Below are positions 56,614 to 64,000 of a stretch of DNA of 64,000 bases, one piece after another. The DNA comes from Methanothermobacter sp. CaT2 (GTDB lineage Archaea; Methanobacteriota; Methanobacteria; Methanobacteriales; Methanothermobacteraceae). How positions within the stretch are numbered: the stretch's first letter is position 1; every line of letters starts with the position of its first letter. The notes beneath the pieces are model-generated. The model was not told the DNA's origin and ran no database searches. It worked only from the letters and a program-made list of their open reading frames with translations. The stretch lies in NCBI RefSeq assembly GCF_000828575.1, contig NZ_AP011952.1, positions 651,065 to 715,064 on the forward strand, in the 5' to 3' direction. The position numbers and the translations under genes were made by a program.

Positions 56614-57830
56614 TCAAGAACACCCCTTACAAGTTCATATGCCTTTTTACCATCATTCCAGTCAACAAAAATAACCACAGATGTCTGTGAGGATGAAATT
56701 TCAACTATGTTAAGGTCATTATCCCTCAGGGGCTTGGTGATTTCAGATATTATGCCGGGTGTATCTATGAAATCCGGGCTGGATATTGTTATCATTGCGA
56801 TGTCCCTCCCAAGGGAGAGTGAACTGAGGTCATCGTCTGCAATGACCACATCGTGGAGGAGCCTGTGGGCCTCATCGGCGTCCTTCTTATCCACGAAGAT
56901 TGTGACCGAGTTCTGGCCGGTTGAAATTCCTATGATATTTATGGAGTTCTCTGCAAGCCTTGATGTTAACCGGGCCAGTATACCTGGCTTGTTCAGTATC
57001 TTTTCACCCACAACAGCAACCACGGATATTGGATCCGGGTTGAGGGTTGTTGTCTTAACCATCTTATTCTTTGATGGTCCGATTATCTCGGTTCCTGGTG
57101 CAGATAGGTCCCCGTGCTCAAATCCTATTATCTTTGCCTTTATATCAGGGTCCTTGTATTTTAGGGCGTGGGGGTGGAGTACCTGGGCCCCATGGGTTGC
57201 AAGGTCCCTCATCTCCTCAACGGATATTTTATCAAGTTTCTTGGCACCCTGAAGTTTGTTGGGGTCCGTGGACATGACACCTCCAACGTCTGTTACGATT
57301 ATAACCTCATCTGCCTTCAGGCAGTGACCAAGGAGGAATGCTGTTATGTCACTTCCACCCCTCCCCAGGGTGGTTATGTAGCCGTTGGGGTCCCTTCCAA
57401 GGAAGCCGCAAACCACAGGTATTATTCCCTGATCAAGGAGTTTAAGCAGTTCCCTTGATTTCTCCTCAGTTGCCTCAAAATCCACCTTAGCATTTAAAAG
57501 GTTGCTGTCGGTTATTATTGGCCATTCATCCATGAATGGGTCTATATATTCTGATTTAACTCCGAGTGCCTCTATCGCGGATGAGAATATCCTGACACTG
57601 GTCATTTCACCCATGGATACTATTTCAGCCAGCTGCTTCTCTGTGACAGCGTCTTCCATTGCCTCGTCCACTATCTGGAGGAGTTCATCGGTTGTCTTAT
57701 TTATGGCAGATACAACGACAACGACCTTCCTGCCCTTCATGTACTCCTTCACAACTGAACGGGCCGCCTTCTTAATTCGCCTACCATTTCCTATTGATGT
57801 ACCGCCAAATTTAGCAACTATTAACTCCAT
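56610..57830 (-). CDS. lysC: Aspartokinase
   Basis: 406 residues. Phosphorylates aspartate to open the lysine/threonine/methionine branch. Kinase core [35 protein letters not shown] and [19 protein letters not shown]; two C-terminal ACT domains ([20 protein letters not shown] and [20 protein letters not shown]) suggest end-product feedback. ATG 57830; S17e gene starts upstream (49 nt gap). Confidence 0.97.
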   Translation of the reverse strand: MELIVAKFGGTSIGNGRRIKKAARSVVKEYMKGRKVVVVVSAINKTTDELLQIVDEAMEDAVTEKQLAEIVSMGEMTSVRIFSSAIEALGVKSEYIDPFMDEWPIITDSNLLNAKVDFEATEEKSRELLKLLDQGIIPVVCGFLGRDPNGYITTLGRGGSDITAFLLGHCLKADEVIIVTDVGGVMSTDPNKLQGAKKLDKISVEEMRDLATHGAQVLHPHALKYKDPDIKAKIIGFEHGDLSAPGTEIIGPSKNKMVKTTTLNPDPISVVAVVGEKILNKPGILARLTSRLAENSINIIGISTGQNSVTIFVDKKDADEAHRLLHDVVIADDDLSSLSLGRDIAMITISSPDFIDTPGIISEITKPLRDNDLNIVEISSSQTSVVIFVDWNDGKKAYELVRGVLE

Positions 57831-57879
57831 TAACCTTCACAACCTTTTAAATGTTGGAAAAAATGAAAAAAATTCTGTC

Positions 57880-58068
57880 TTATTTCTGCTGGCTGATGAT
57901 CCTTGTAATGTAACCTGCTATCTTGTTTCTTAGGTGTTTGGTGCTTACTGTTGAGAACTCCTCCACAAGTTTCTTGTTAGTGTCAAAGTCGTCTGTAAAT
58001 TTCCCTGGATGAGTTTCTATCATCTCTTTAGCTATTCTTTTTACAAAGGATGTCCTTATGTTTCCCAT
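57880..58068 (-). CDS. rps17e: Ribosomal protein S17e
   Basis: 62 residues, [18 protein letters not shown] then [15 protein letters not shown] and [14 protein letters not shown], the archaeal/eukaryal-only S17e of the small subunit. GGAGG lies 7 nt before ATG 58068. It starts one nt after chorismate mutase and precedes aspartokinase, so a ribosomal gene is embedded in an amino-acid operon. Confidence 0.97.
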
Positions 58069-58069
58069 T

Positions 58070-58366
58070 TCATTGCCTCCTTAACATTTCTTTCTGTTCA
58101 GTTTTACTGAGATCCATCAGAATCTTCATCAGTTCTGTAAGTTTATTCTCATCGATACCATTTTCCCTGGCGATTTTCCGGGTCCTCTCTATAATCTGGA
58201 GTTCCCTTTCAGGATCCAGGATCTCCATTCCAAGGACCTCCTTGGCCTCTGCTATCTCCCGTGCAAGGGCTATCCTTGAGGTTATGAGGTCAAGTATGTC
58301 CCTGTCTATTCCATCTATCTTCTGCCTGGATCTTCTGAGGACCTCCCGTGCTCTGTACTCATCCAT
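58070..58366 (-). CDS. Chorismate mutase
   Basis: 98-residue AroQ-type all-helical mutase, chorismate to prephenate. [34 protein letters not shown] has the conserved Arg, Asp, Arg and Lys of the family; [20 protein letters not shown] follows. Stands in the same leftward operon as archaeal shikimate kinase (40 nt gap) and S17e. Confidence 0.95.
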
Positions 58367-58406
58367 AAATTACATTCCCCTTTCTTCCATTCAAGGGTCA
58401 CTGGAG

Positions 58407-59267
58407 TTATTCAAGGACACGTGTACCCTCGTTGTCCACTGATGTTACAAGCACATCTCCCTCAAGGTTCTCCCAGGCATCGATGATATCAGCTTCAGAG
58501 TCCTCATGTGTTAGGGCCACAAAGGATGGCCCGGTTCCTGAGAGACCCGCTGCAAGGGCACCCGCCTCAAGGGCGTCAAGGGCTATTCCCGGATCGAATC
58601 CCAGGGATGCACAATAGAGTATCCCGTTGAGTGTCAGGGCACTGTGGACCCTTCCATCAAGGACCTCCCTGAAGGCCATATCAACCCAGGGGGCCAGCAG
58701 TTTCATCCGCGGGACATCTGATTGTGCAGTCAGTGATTTTCTGTCCGGCATATATATTAATACCTTTTGATTTTCCATCGGCTCCCTGAGGATTATGCGC
58801 CTCTCCATGTTATCTGTCACGGTTAAGCCGCCATAGAATGATGCACTTGCATCATCATAGGCCCCGGTAACACTCACACCCGCCTGCAGGGAAGCGTCAA
58901 CTGCCATGTTGAGCATCTCAAAATCCTCCATGGGTTGGAGGCCAAATTCGTCTGATAAAAGGGATGAAACTGCCATCACGGTGGCGTTGGATGCCGCGCT
59001 GCTGCTTGAGAGTCCGCTGGCAACAGGAAGGTCCGATGATGTTACCACCCTCACACCGGCATCCACTCCATAATGCTCAATCACCATCCGGGTGCAGAGC
59101 TCCATGAGAGATGTGTCAGCACCCTCACGGGAGATGCACTCCACCCCTGAGTCAATCAGCTCTGCCTCTGCCTCCACCCTCAGTCCTATGCCGAATGCTG
59201 AGCCCCTGCCAGTCGCAATCGCATTAATCACGGTTGCGGATCCAGGGGACCTTACAGTTTTCTTCAC
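58407..59267 (-). CDS. aroK: Shikimate kinase, archaeal GHMP type
   Basis: 287 residues. Archaea replace the bacterial P-loop shikimate kinase with a GHMP kinase; this protein has GSATVINAIATGRGSAFGIGL, the ATP loop LPVASGLSSSSAASNATVMA and the C-terminal GALAAGLSGTGPSFVAL. Makes shikimate-3-phosphate for AroA. GGAGTGAT precedes GTG 59267 (product MKKTVRSPGSATV); ATG 59273 also possible. First gene of the leftward biosynthetic run. Confidence 0.95.
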   Translation of the reverse strand: MKKTVRSPGSATVINAIATGRGSAFGIGLRVEAEAELIDSGVECISREGADTSLMELCTRMVIEHYGVDAGVRVVTSSDLPVASGLSSSSAASNATVMAVSSLLSDEFGLQPMEDFEMLNMAVDASLQAGVSVTGAYDDASASFYGGLTVTDNMERRIILREPMENQKVLIYMPDRKSLTAQSDVPRMKLLAPWVDMAFREVLDGRVHSALTLNGILYCASLGFDPGIALDALEAGALAAGLSGTGPSFVALTHEDSEADIIDAWENLEGDVLVTSVDNEGTRVLE

Positions 59268-59515
59268 AACCATCACTCCAGGATTCTATGATCGTTCACT
59301 GAATAGATTATTAAGCTGCAAAGCACTCCAGAGAGCACCTCAAGCTCTCAAACACTGCAAAGTGTATTCATCAATTAAATAGTATCTAAGTGCAATATTT
59401 ATATAGTGGTGGACATTCTATTAATAAAAATGGTTAAAAATTTAGGATGGTACATGGATGTCTGATATAACAAAAACTCCTGAAAACATGACTGGAGGTA
59501 AAAAGGTCTGATACC

Positions 59516-60379
59516 ATGGATAGAAACAGCAAGATAGTAGTCGGTCTCGTCGCGGTCCTCTCAATCGCAGGTTTGGTGCTTTCATTAGCCGGTCTGCTGG
59601 AGGGCGGCGAGGGTACGATAGCAATAATACCTGTCCACGGAGCCATAGCCTATGACACGGCAGGGTTCTCTGATGGAGTGGACCCTGATGACATAAAGGA
59701 GCTCATCGCTGAAGCCAACAGCGATCCCTCAGTTAAGGCCATTGTCCTCGACATAAACAGCCCGGGAGGGACACCTGTTGCAAGTGAGGAACTCATGGAT
59801 GCCATAAATAAATCAGAAAAACCAGTGGTGAGCTGGATAAGTGATTCAGGGACCTCGGGGGCATACCTTGCAGCATCAGCCTCTGACAGGATAGTTGCGA
59901 GTCCCTCAGCATGGGTTGGAAGCATAGGTGTCATACTCGACCTTACGGATCTCTCCCAGATGTACAGGCAGATGGGGATAAACAAGTACGCCATAAAGGC
60001 CGGTGAGTACAAGGACATGGGTGCCGATTACCGCATGATAACCGATGAGGAGAGACAGATGCTGCAGTCAATGGTCAATGAGGAGTACGACTACTTCATA
60101 AAGACCGTGGCTGCCAACAGAAACCTTAGCGTCTCCTACGTGAAGAGCCTGGCAGAGGGCCGGATATTCACAGGCAGACAGGCTGTACGCAACCGGCTGG
60201 TGGATTTCACTGGAGGGAAGGACTATGCAGTTGAGGTGGCTGCGAAGCTCGCAGGTGTGAAGAACTATAACACGATAACCCTCGAGCCTCCTTCTGGCTT
60301 CCTAAGGGTCCTCTCCAGCATGTTCTCAAGGCTGGGATTTGCCTCAGGGAACACAACGGAAGAGCTGCAGCTCCATTGA
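59516..60379 (+). CDS. sppA: Signal peptide peptidase SppA (S49)
   Basis: 287 residues. One N-terminal membrane helix (KIVVGLVAVLSIAGLVLSLAG), then the S49 fold: VLDINSPGGTPVAS, nucleophile Ser in DSGTSGAYLAASASD, VGSIGVIL and catalytic Lys in KAGEYKDMGADYR. Degrades remnant signal peptides or membrane proteins outside the cytoplasm. Length is that of the short, single-unit SppA. Confidence 0.95.
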   Translation: MDRNSKIVVGLVAVLSIAGLVLSLAGLLEGGEGTIAIIPVHGAIAYDTAGFSDGVDPDDIKELIAEANSDPSVKAIVLDINSPGGTPVASEELMDAINKSEKPVVSWISDSGTSGAYLAASASDRIVASPSAWVGSIGVILDLTDLSQMYRQMGINKYAIKAGEYKDMGADYRMITDEERQMLQSMVNEEYDYFIKTVAANRNLSVSYVKSLAEGRIFTGRQAVRNRLVDFTGGKDYAVEVAAKLAGVKNYNTITLEPPSGFLRVLSSMFSRLGFASGNTTEELQLH

Positions 60380-60454
60380 TGAAGGTGGAAAAGGATAAGT
60401 ATTTATCTAAAAAGGGGAAGAAGATAATTATATTACTCTCACGGAGGTTAAGAA

Positions 60455-60712
60455 ATGGTTGTTAATATAGAGGTTTTCACATCCCCAACCTGCCCTTACT
60501 GTCCAATGGCAATCGAGGTCGTTGATGAGGCCAAAAAGGAATTCGGAGACAAAATTGATGTCGAAAAGATCGACATAATGGTTGACCGGGAAAAGGCCAT
60601 AGAGTATGGGCTGATGGCTGTCCCTGCCATAGCAATCAACGGTGTTGTCAGGTTCGTTGGGGCCCCAAGCAGGGAAGAACTCTTTGAAGCCATAAATGAT
60701 GAGATGGAATAA
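60455..60712 (+). CDS. Thioredoxin/glutaredoxin-like protein
   Basis: 85-residue mini thioredoxin fold with active site TSPTCPYCPMA (CPYC) and cis-Pro loop LMAVPAIAINGVVRFVG. Resembles the small archaeal thioredoxin/glutaredoxin (Methanothermobacter and Methanocaldococcus Trx). General disulfide reductase in the cytoplasm. Ahead of cbiD by 34 nt. Confidence 0.95.
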   Translation: MVVNIEVFTSPTCPYCPMAIEVVDEAKKEFGDKIDVEKIDIMVDREKAIEYGLMAVPAIAINGVVRFVGAPSREELFEAINDEME

Positions 60713-60746
60713 CTTCTTTTTCAATTAATTTTTAAGGATTTTTCTG

Positions 60747-61841
60747 ATGAATGATGAGAGGGTATTCGGGATTACAACTGGAACAGCTGCCACCGCAGCA
60801 GCCCTCGCCTCACTCCTGTGTCTGAAGGGCTGTGAAGCCAGTAAGGTCAGGGTCAGGACCCCATCCGGGATCCTGGAGGTTGACGTTGAATATGTTGAGC
60901 GCATCTCAGGTGACACCGCCAGGGCCTGTGTCATCAAGAGACCCTACCCTGACCCTGATGTCACCGTGAATCTTGAGATCATTTCCACTGTTCAGATCAC
61001 AGGGACACCTGAAATCATGATAAGGGGTGGTGAGGGTGTTGGAATCGTCACAAAGCCCGGTCTCCAGGTCCCCCCCGGAGAAGCAGCCATAAACCCTGTC
61101 CCCAGGAGGATGATAGAGGAGAACCTCAGGGAACACCTCAGGGATGATGAGGGCGCTGTGGTCACAGTGTCTGTGCCCGGGGGGGAGAGGATAGCCTCCA
61201 GGACCATGAACCCCCGTCTCGGGATCATCGGAGGTATCTCCATCCTTGGGACAACAGGCATAGCCAGGCCCATGTCCACCGAGGCATACCGGGAATCCCT
61301 TGCCTGTCAGATCGATATCGCCACTGCCAGGGGTTTCAGGGAACTCGTATTTGTACCGGGTAACATAGGGGAGAGATTCGCCCGGGAGTACTTTGAATCC
61401 ATCGAGGATGAGAGGATAATCCAGATGGCCAACTTCCCAGGCTACATGCTGGAGGAGGCCGATGGCAGGGGGGTTGAGCGGATAATACTCATGGGCCATG
61501 CAGGTAAACTGATCAAGCTGTCTGCCGGGATATTCCAGACCCGGAGTTCAGATGCAGATGCCCGCCGCGAGATAATGGCTGCCCATGCAGCCCTCATGGG
61601 TGCCTCCAGAGATACGGTGACCAGAATATTCAACGATGGGACCGTGGAGGAGATGATATCTGAACTCGAGGGTGAAGGGTTGACAGGTAGGGTCTTCAAC
61701 AGCATAGCAGATGCCATAAGGGAGAGATTCAATGAGAGGTTCTCCTTTGATACCGATGTCCTGATTTTCAGCCTGGATGGCCGGATCCTCAACTCAAACT
61801 TCAAGACTAAAAGGAACCACAGATTTACTGAAGTATTTTAG
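60747..61841 (+). CDS. cbiD: Cobalt-precorrin-5B C1-methyltransferase
   Basis: 364 residues. Anaerobic cobalamin-pathway methylase. The N-terminus [20 protein letters not shown] is the family signature; then [53 protein letters not shown] and [20 protein letters not shown]. Links with cobQ (41.7 kb) in corrinoid synthesis. Next to moaC on the same strand. Confidence 0.96.
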
Positions 61842-61872
61842 AATCCATCAAAGAAATTCATGAGTGATGATA

Positions 61873-62343
61873 ATGAAAGAATTCACCCATACAGATGAAA
61901 AGGGGGTCCGCATGGTTGATGTGGGCTCAAAGCCAGTTGTTAGGAGAACCGCAACAGCCGAGGGCCATATACTCCTGCGTAAAGACACCATAAACTTAAT
62001 CCGTGAAAGGAAGATTGAAAAGGGGAACGTGCTTGCAACGGCCCAGATAGCAGCCATAGGGGCCGTTAAGAGGACCTGGGAAATAATACCCCTCTGCCAT
62101 CCCCTCCCCCTCACAGGTGTTGATGTTGAATTTGACCTGCATGATGACCGGATCACCGCCAGGGTTACTGTGAGATGCGATGGGAAGACTGGTGTTGAGA
62201 TGGAGGCCGTAACCGGTGTATCCGTTGCCCTGCTCACAATATGGGACATGGTCAAAAGTGTTGAGAAGGACGATGATGGCCAGTACCCTGAAACGGCCAT
62301 CAGCAACATAAGAGTCATTAAAAAGGAAAAGCTGGAACTCTGA
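61873..62343 (+). CDS. moaC: Cyclic pyranopterin monophosphate synthase MoaC
   Basis: 156 residues. Molybdopterin (or tungstopterin) precursor step. [82 protein letters not shown] are all conserved, including the catalytic Lys/Asp/His. ATG 61873 chosen after GTGAT; GTG 61864 is in frame. The cofactor is needed by formylmethanofuran dehydrogenase. Confidence 0.96.
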   Translation: MKEFTHTDEKGVRMVDVGSKPVVRRTATAEGHILLRKDTINLIRERKIEKGNVLATAQIAAIGAVKRTWEIIPLCHPLPLTGVDVEFDLHDDRITARVTVRCDGKTGVEMEAVTGVSVALLTIWDMVKSVEKDDDGQYPETAISNIRVIKKEKLEL

Positions 62344-62354
62344 GGCGTGTTCAT

Positions 62355-64000
62355 ATGAAGTCCCTCCCACCTGAAATGAGACAGATCCTCGGGGACTGCT
62401 ACCCCCATATAAGGGAGCTGAACCCTGCCCAGAGGAGTGCCATTGAAGCGGGTTACCTTGAATCAGAGGACAACTACATAATAGCCATACCCACCGCCAG
62501 CGGAAAGACCCTCCTGGGTATCATTGCAGCCCTGAAAACGGTCATGGAAGGTGGGCGCGTGATCTACACAGTGCCCCTTCTATCCATCCAGAACGAAAAG
62601 ATAAAGGAATTCCGCGAACTTGAAGAACACGGTATAAGGGTCGGTAAGGACCCGCGGACCTCTGACATCGCGGTCATGGTCTTTGAATCCTTCGACAGCC
62701 TCACCAAGTTCTCATGGAATATCCTCCGGGAGGTTGACCTCCTCATCGTTGATGAATTCCACATGATAGGAGAGTACACGAGGGGCCCGGTAATCGAGTC
62801 TGCAATTACAAGGGCAAGGACCCTGAATCCATCAGTACGTATAGTTGCACTCTCTGCAACCCTCTCAAATATGGATGAGATAGCCGGATGGCTCGACGCA
62901 AGGGTTGTGGAGCACGACTACCGGCCTGTTCCCCTTCATCGGGAGGTCCTTGACACTGAGATGTTCGGGGTCAGGGAAAAGAACGATGTTGTCCTCAAGG
63001 TTCTTGAGAGGTCCCTTGAGGATGGGAGCCAGACCCTCGCCTTCGTATCCACCAGGAGGTTCACAGAGTCCCTCGCATCCCACCTTGCAGATAAGATATC
63101 AGGGAGGATACCTGTTGACATGGTGGAGAGGTTCCGGGAGGTGGCCGGGAAGGTTCTTGAGGTTCCAAAGTCCAGGGGATCCCCTCCAACCTCCACCTGC
63201 CTGAAACTTGCAGAATGCCTGGAGGCAGGGATCGCATTCCACCATGCAGGACTCTTCAACAGGCAGCGGGAGATAATAGAGGATGAGTTCAGGGATGGGA
63301 ATATACTGATGATAACCGCCACCCCCAGCCTCATGTACGGAGTCAACCTCCCATCAAGGACAGTTGTGATAAGGGACTACACAAGGTGGACGAGTCAGGG
63401 CCCCAGGAGGATCCCTGTATTTGATTATGAGCAGATGTCTGGTAGGGCCGGGCGGCCCCAGTATGATGATGCCGGCTACTCCTACCTCATAGCCAGGAGC
63501 CATGATGAGGCCCTGGATCTGGAGGAGTACTACATCAGGGGTGAAGTCGAGAGGACCACCTCACGCATCATAGAGAACAGGGACGCCCTTTACAGACAGA
63601 TAATTGCACAGGTCGCCTCCGGTCTCTCAGGAACCACGGAGGAGCTGGCAGATTTCTTCAGGAACACATTCTATGGTTACCAGATGGTTGAGGGTCCCTT
63701 CAGTGATTCATTCGGGATGGACGCTATCCAGTATGAGGTCGAGAACGCCACAGAGTACCTTATGAGGAACAGAATCCTCTACCCTGGCCCTGAAGGATTC
63801 TCAGCAACAGAGTTCGGTCTCCTCATAGCAAAATCCAATTACAGTGTGGAGACAGCCATCAAACTCCACCAGTTTGCATCAGAGATGGATGAGATGGACA
63901 TATACCGCCTCATCTATGAGATAACAAGGACACCTGACATGCCCCTGATATCATTCAAGGGGAGGAAGAGCCGGGACCCTGTCCGTGATAAGCTGATGGA
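62355..64000 (+). CDS. hel308: Hel308-type Ski2-like DNA helicase (5' part, cut by window end)
   Basis: 548 codons are visible and the frame is open at the window edge. SF2 motifs in order: Q-like LNPAQRSAIEAG, Walker A IPTASGKTLLGII, VIYTVPLLSI (Ia), Walker B LLIVDEFHMIGE (DEFH, not DEAD), VALSATLSN (III), LAFVSTRRFTESLA, GIAFHHAGLFNRQ (IV/V), ITATPSLMYGVNLPSR and QMSGRAGRPQ (VI). Hel308 unwinds lagging strands at stalled forks with 3'-5' polarity. ATG 62355 starts MKSLPPEMRQILGDCY. Starts 11 nt after moaC. Confidence 0.93.
   Translation, partial: MKSLPPEMRQILGDCYPHIRELNPAQRSAIEAGYLESEDNYIIAIPTASGKTLLGIIAALKTVMEGGRVIYTVPLLSIQNEKIKEFRELEEHGIRVGKDPRTSDIAVMVFESFDSLTKFSWNILREVDLLIVDEFHMIGEYTRGPVIESAITRARTLNPSVRIVALSATLSNMDEIAGWLDARVVEHDYRPVPLHREVLDTEMFGVREKNDVVLKVLERSLEDGSQTLAFVSTRRFTESLASHLADKISGRIPVDMVERFREVAGKVLEVPKSRGSPPTSTCLKLAECLEAGIAFHHAGLFNRQREIIEDEFRDGNILMITATPSLMYGVNLPSRTVVIRDYTRWTSQGPRRIPVFDYEQMSGRAGRPQYDDAGYSYLIARSHDEALDLEEYYIRGEVERTTSRIIENRDALYRQIIAQVASGLSGTTEELADFFRNTFYGYQMVEGPFSDSFGMDAIQYEVENATEYLMRNRILYPGPEGFSATEFGLLIAKSNYSVETAIKLHQFASEMDEMDIYRLIYEITRTPDMPLISFKGRKSRDPVRDKLM

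Overview
This is a 64 kb chromosomal segment of a thermophilic, hydrogenotrophic, pseudomurein-walled methanogen of the Methanothermobacter type. Evidence: mch (methenyl-H4MPT cyclohydrolase), a core-MetE methionine synthase beside methanogen-only DUF1890/DUF1894 genes, HypA/HypB, cobyric acid and cobalamin (CbiD) genes, a thermosome, membrane-bound archaeal LonB, ribosomal protein S17e, a Hel308-type helicase, and a secreted protein with pseudomurein-binding repeats. Ribosome sites are GGTGA/GGAGGT, AGG/ATA codons are heavily used, and short AT-rich gaps carry archaeal TATA boxes. From memory (not searched), gene order and several proteins match M. thermautotrophicus very closely. I see no prophage, insertion sequence or CRISPR array; coding density is high.

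Layout. 0-5 kb: Cys-rich ferredoxin and MagIII-like DNA glycosylase (minus), then AIM24-family protein, chorismate synthase and a ThrE-like exporter (plus), ending in a tRNA-Thr whose 3' end overlaps the exporter gene. 5-11.4 kb: metallo-beta-lactamase protein, DUF2121 protein, DUF255/thioredoxin-fold protein and a CopB-type P1B ATPase. 11.5-13.5 kb: an oxygen-defence cluster (rubrerythrin, superoxide reductase, VOC protein) behind a striking palindrome, then a lipoprotein. 13.5-16.9 kb: antiporter, MFS transporter, alpha/alpha-toroid protein. 17-28 kb: COG1107 RecJ-like nuclease, endonuclease III with an altered Fe-S motif, small GTPase, EPSP synthase, ValRS, two orphan membrane/secreted proteins, PheT, YjbQ.

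28-33 kb: a one-carbon operon transcribed leftward: DUF1890, DUF1894, core-MetE, thymidylate synthase, mch, then a DUF362-ferredoxin protein. 33-38 kb: membrane protein, GNAT, tRNA-Ala, DUF354 protein, hypB/hypA, prs. 38-46 kb: LonB, a PAS-only sensor, cobQ, a SLC13 transporter, a DUF1624 protein, two tRNA-Gly genes followed by a 50-bp tandem repeat. 46-52.5 kb: HMG-CoA synthase and thiolase (start of isoprenoid lipid synthesis), thermosome, a PeiW/PeiP-like wall-lytic protein, a cyclase-family hydrolase. 52.5-59.3 kb: a long leftward biosynthetic run: shikimate kinase, chorismate mutase, S17e, aspartokinase, dapA, dapB, asd, PAP2. 59.5-64 kb: SppA, thioredoxin-like protein, CbiD, MoaC and the 5' part of a Hel308 helicase.

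Themes: aromatic amino-acid genes are scattered (aroC, aroA, aroK, chorismate mutase) whereas aspartate/lysine genes are clustered; cofactor/corrinoid genes recur (cobQ, cbiD, moaC); DNA-repair genes are frequent (two HhH glycosylases, RecJ-like, Hel308). The most unusual items are the host-encoded pseudomurein-binding/transglutaminase-like protein, the MetE-DUF1894-DUF1890 cluster, the His-substituted Fe-S motif in endonuclease III, and the rubrerythrin operator-like palindrome.
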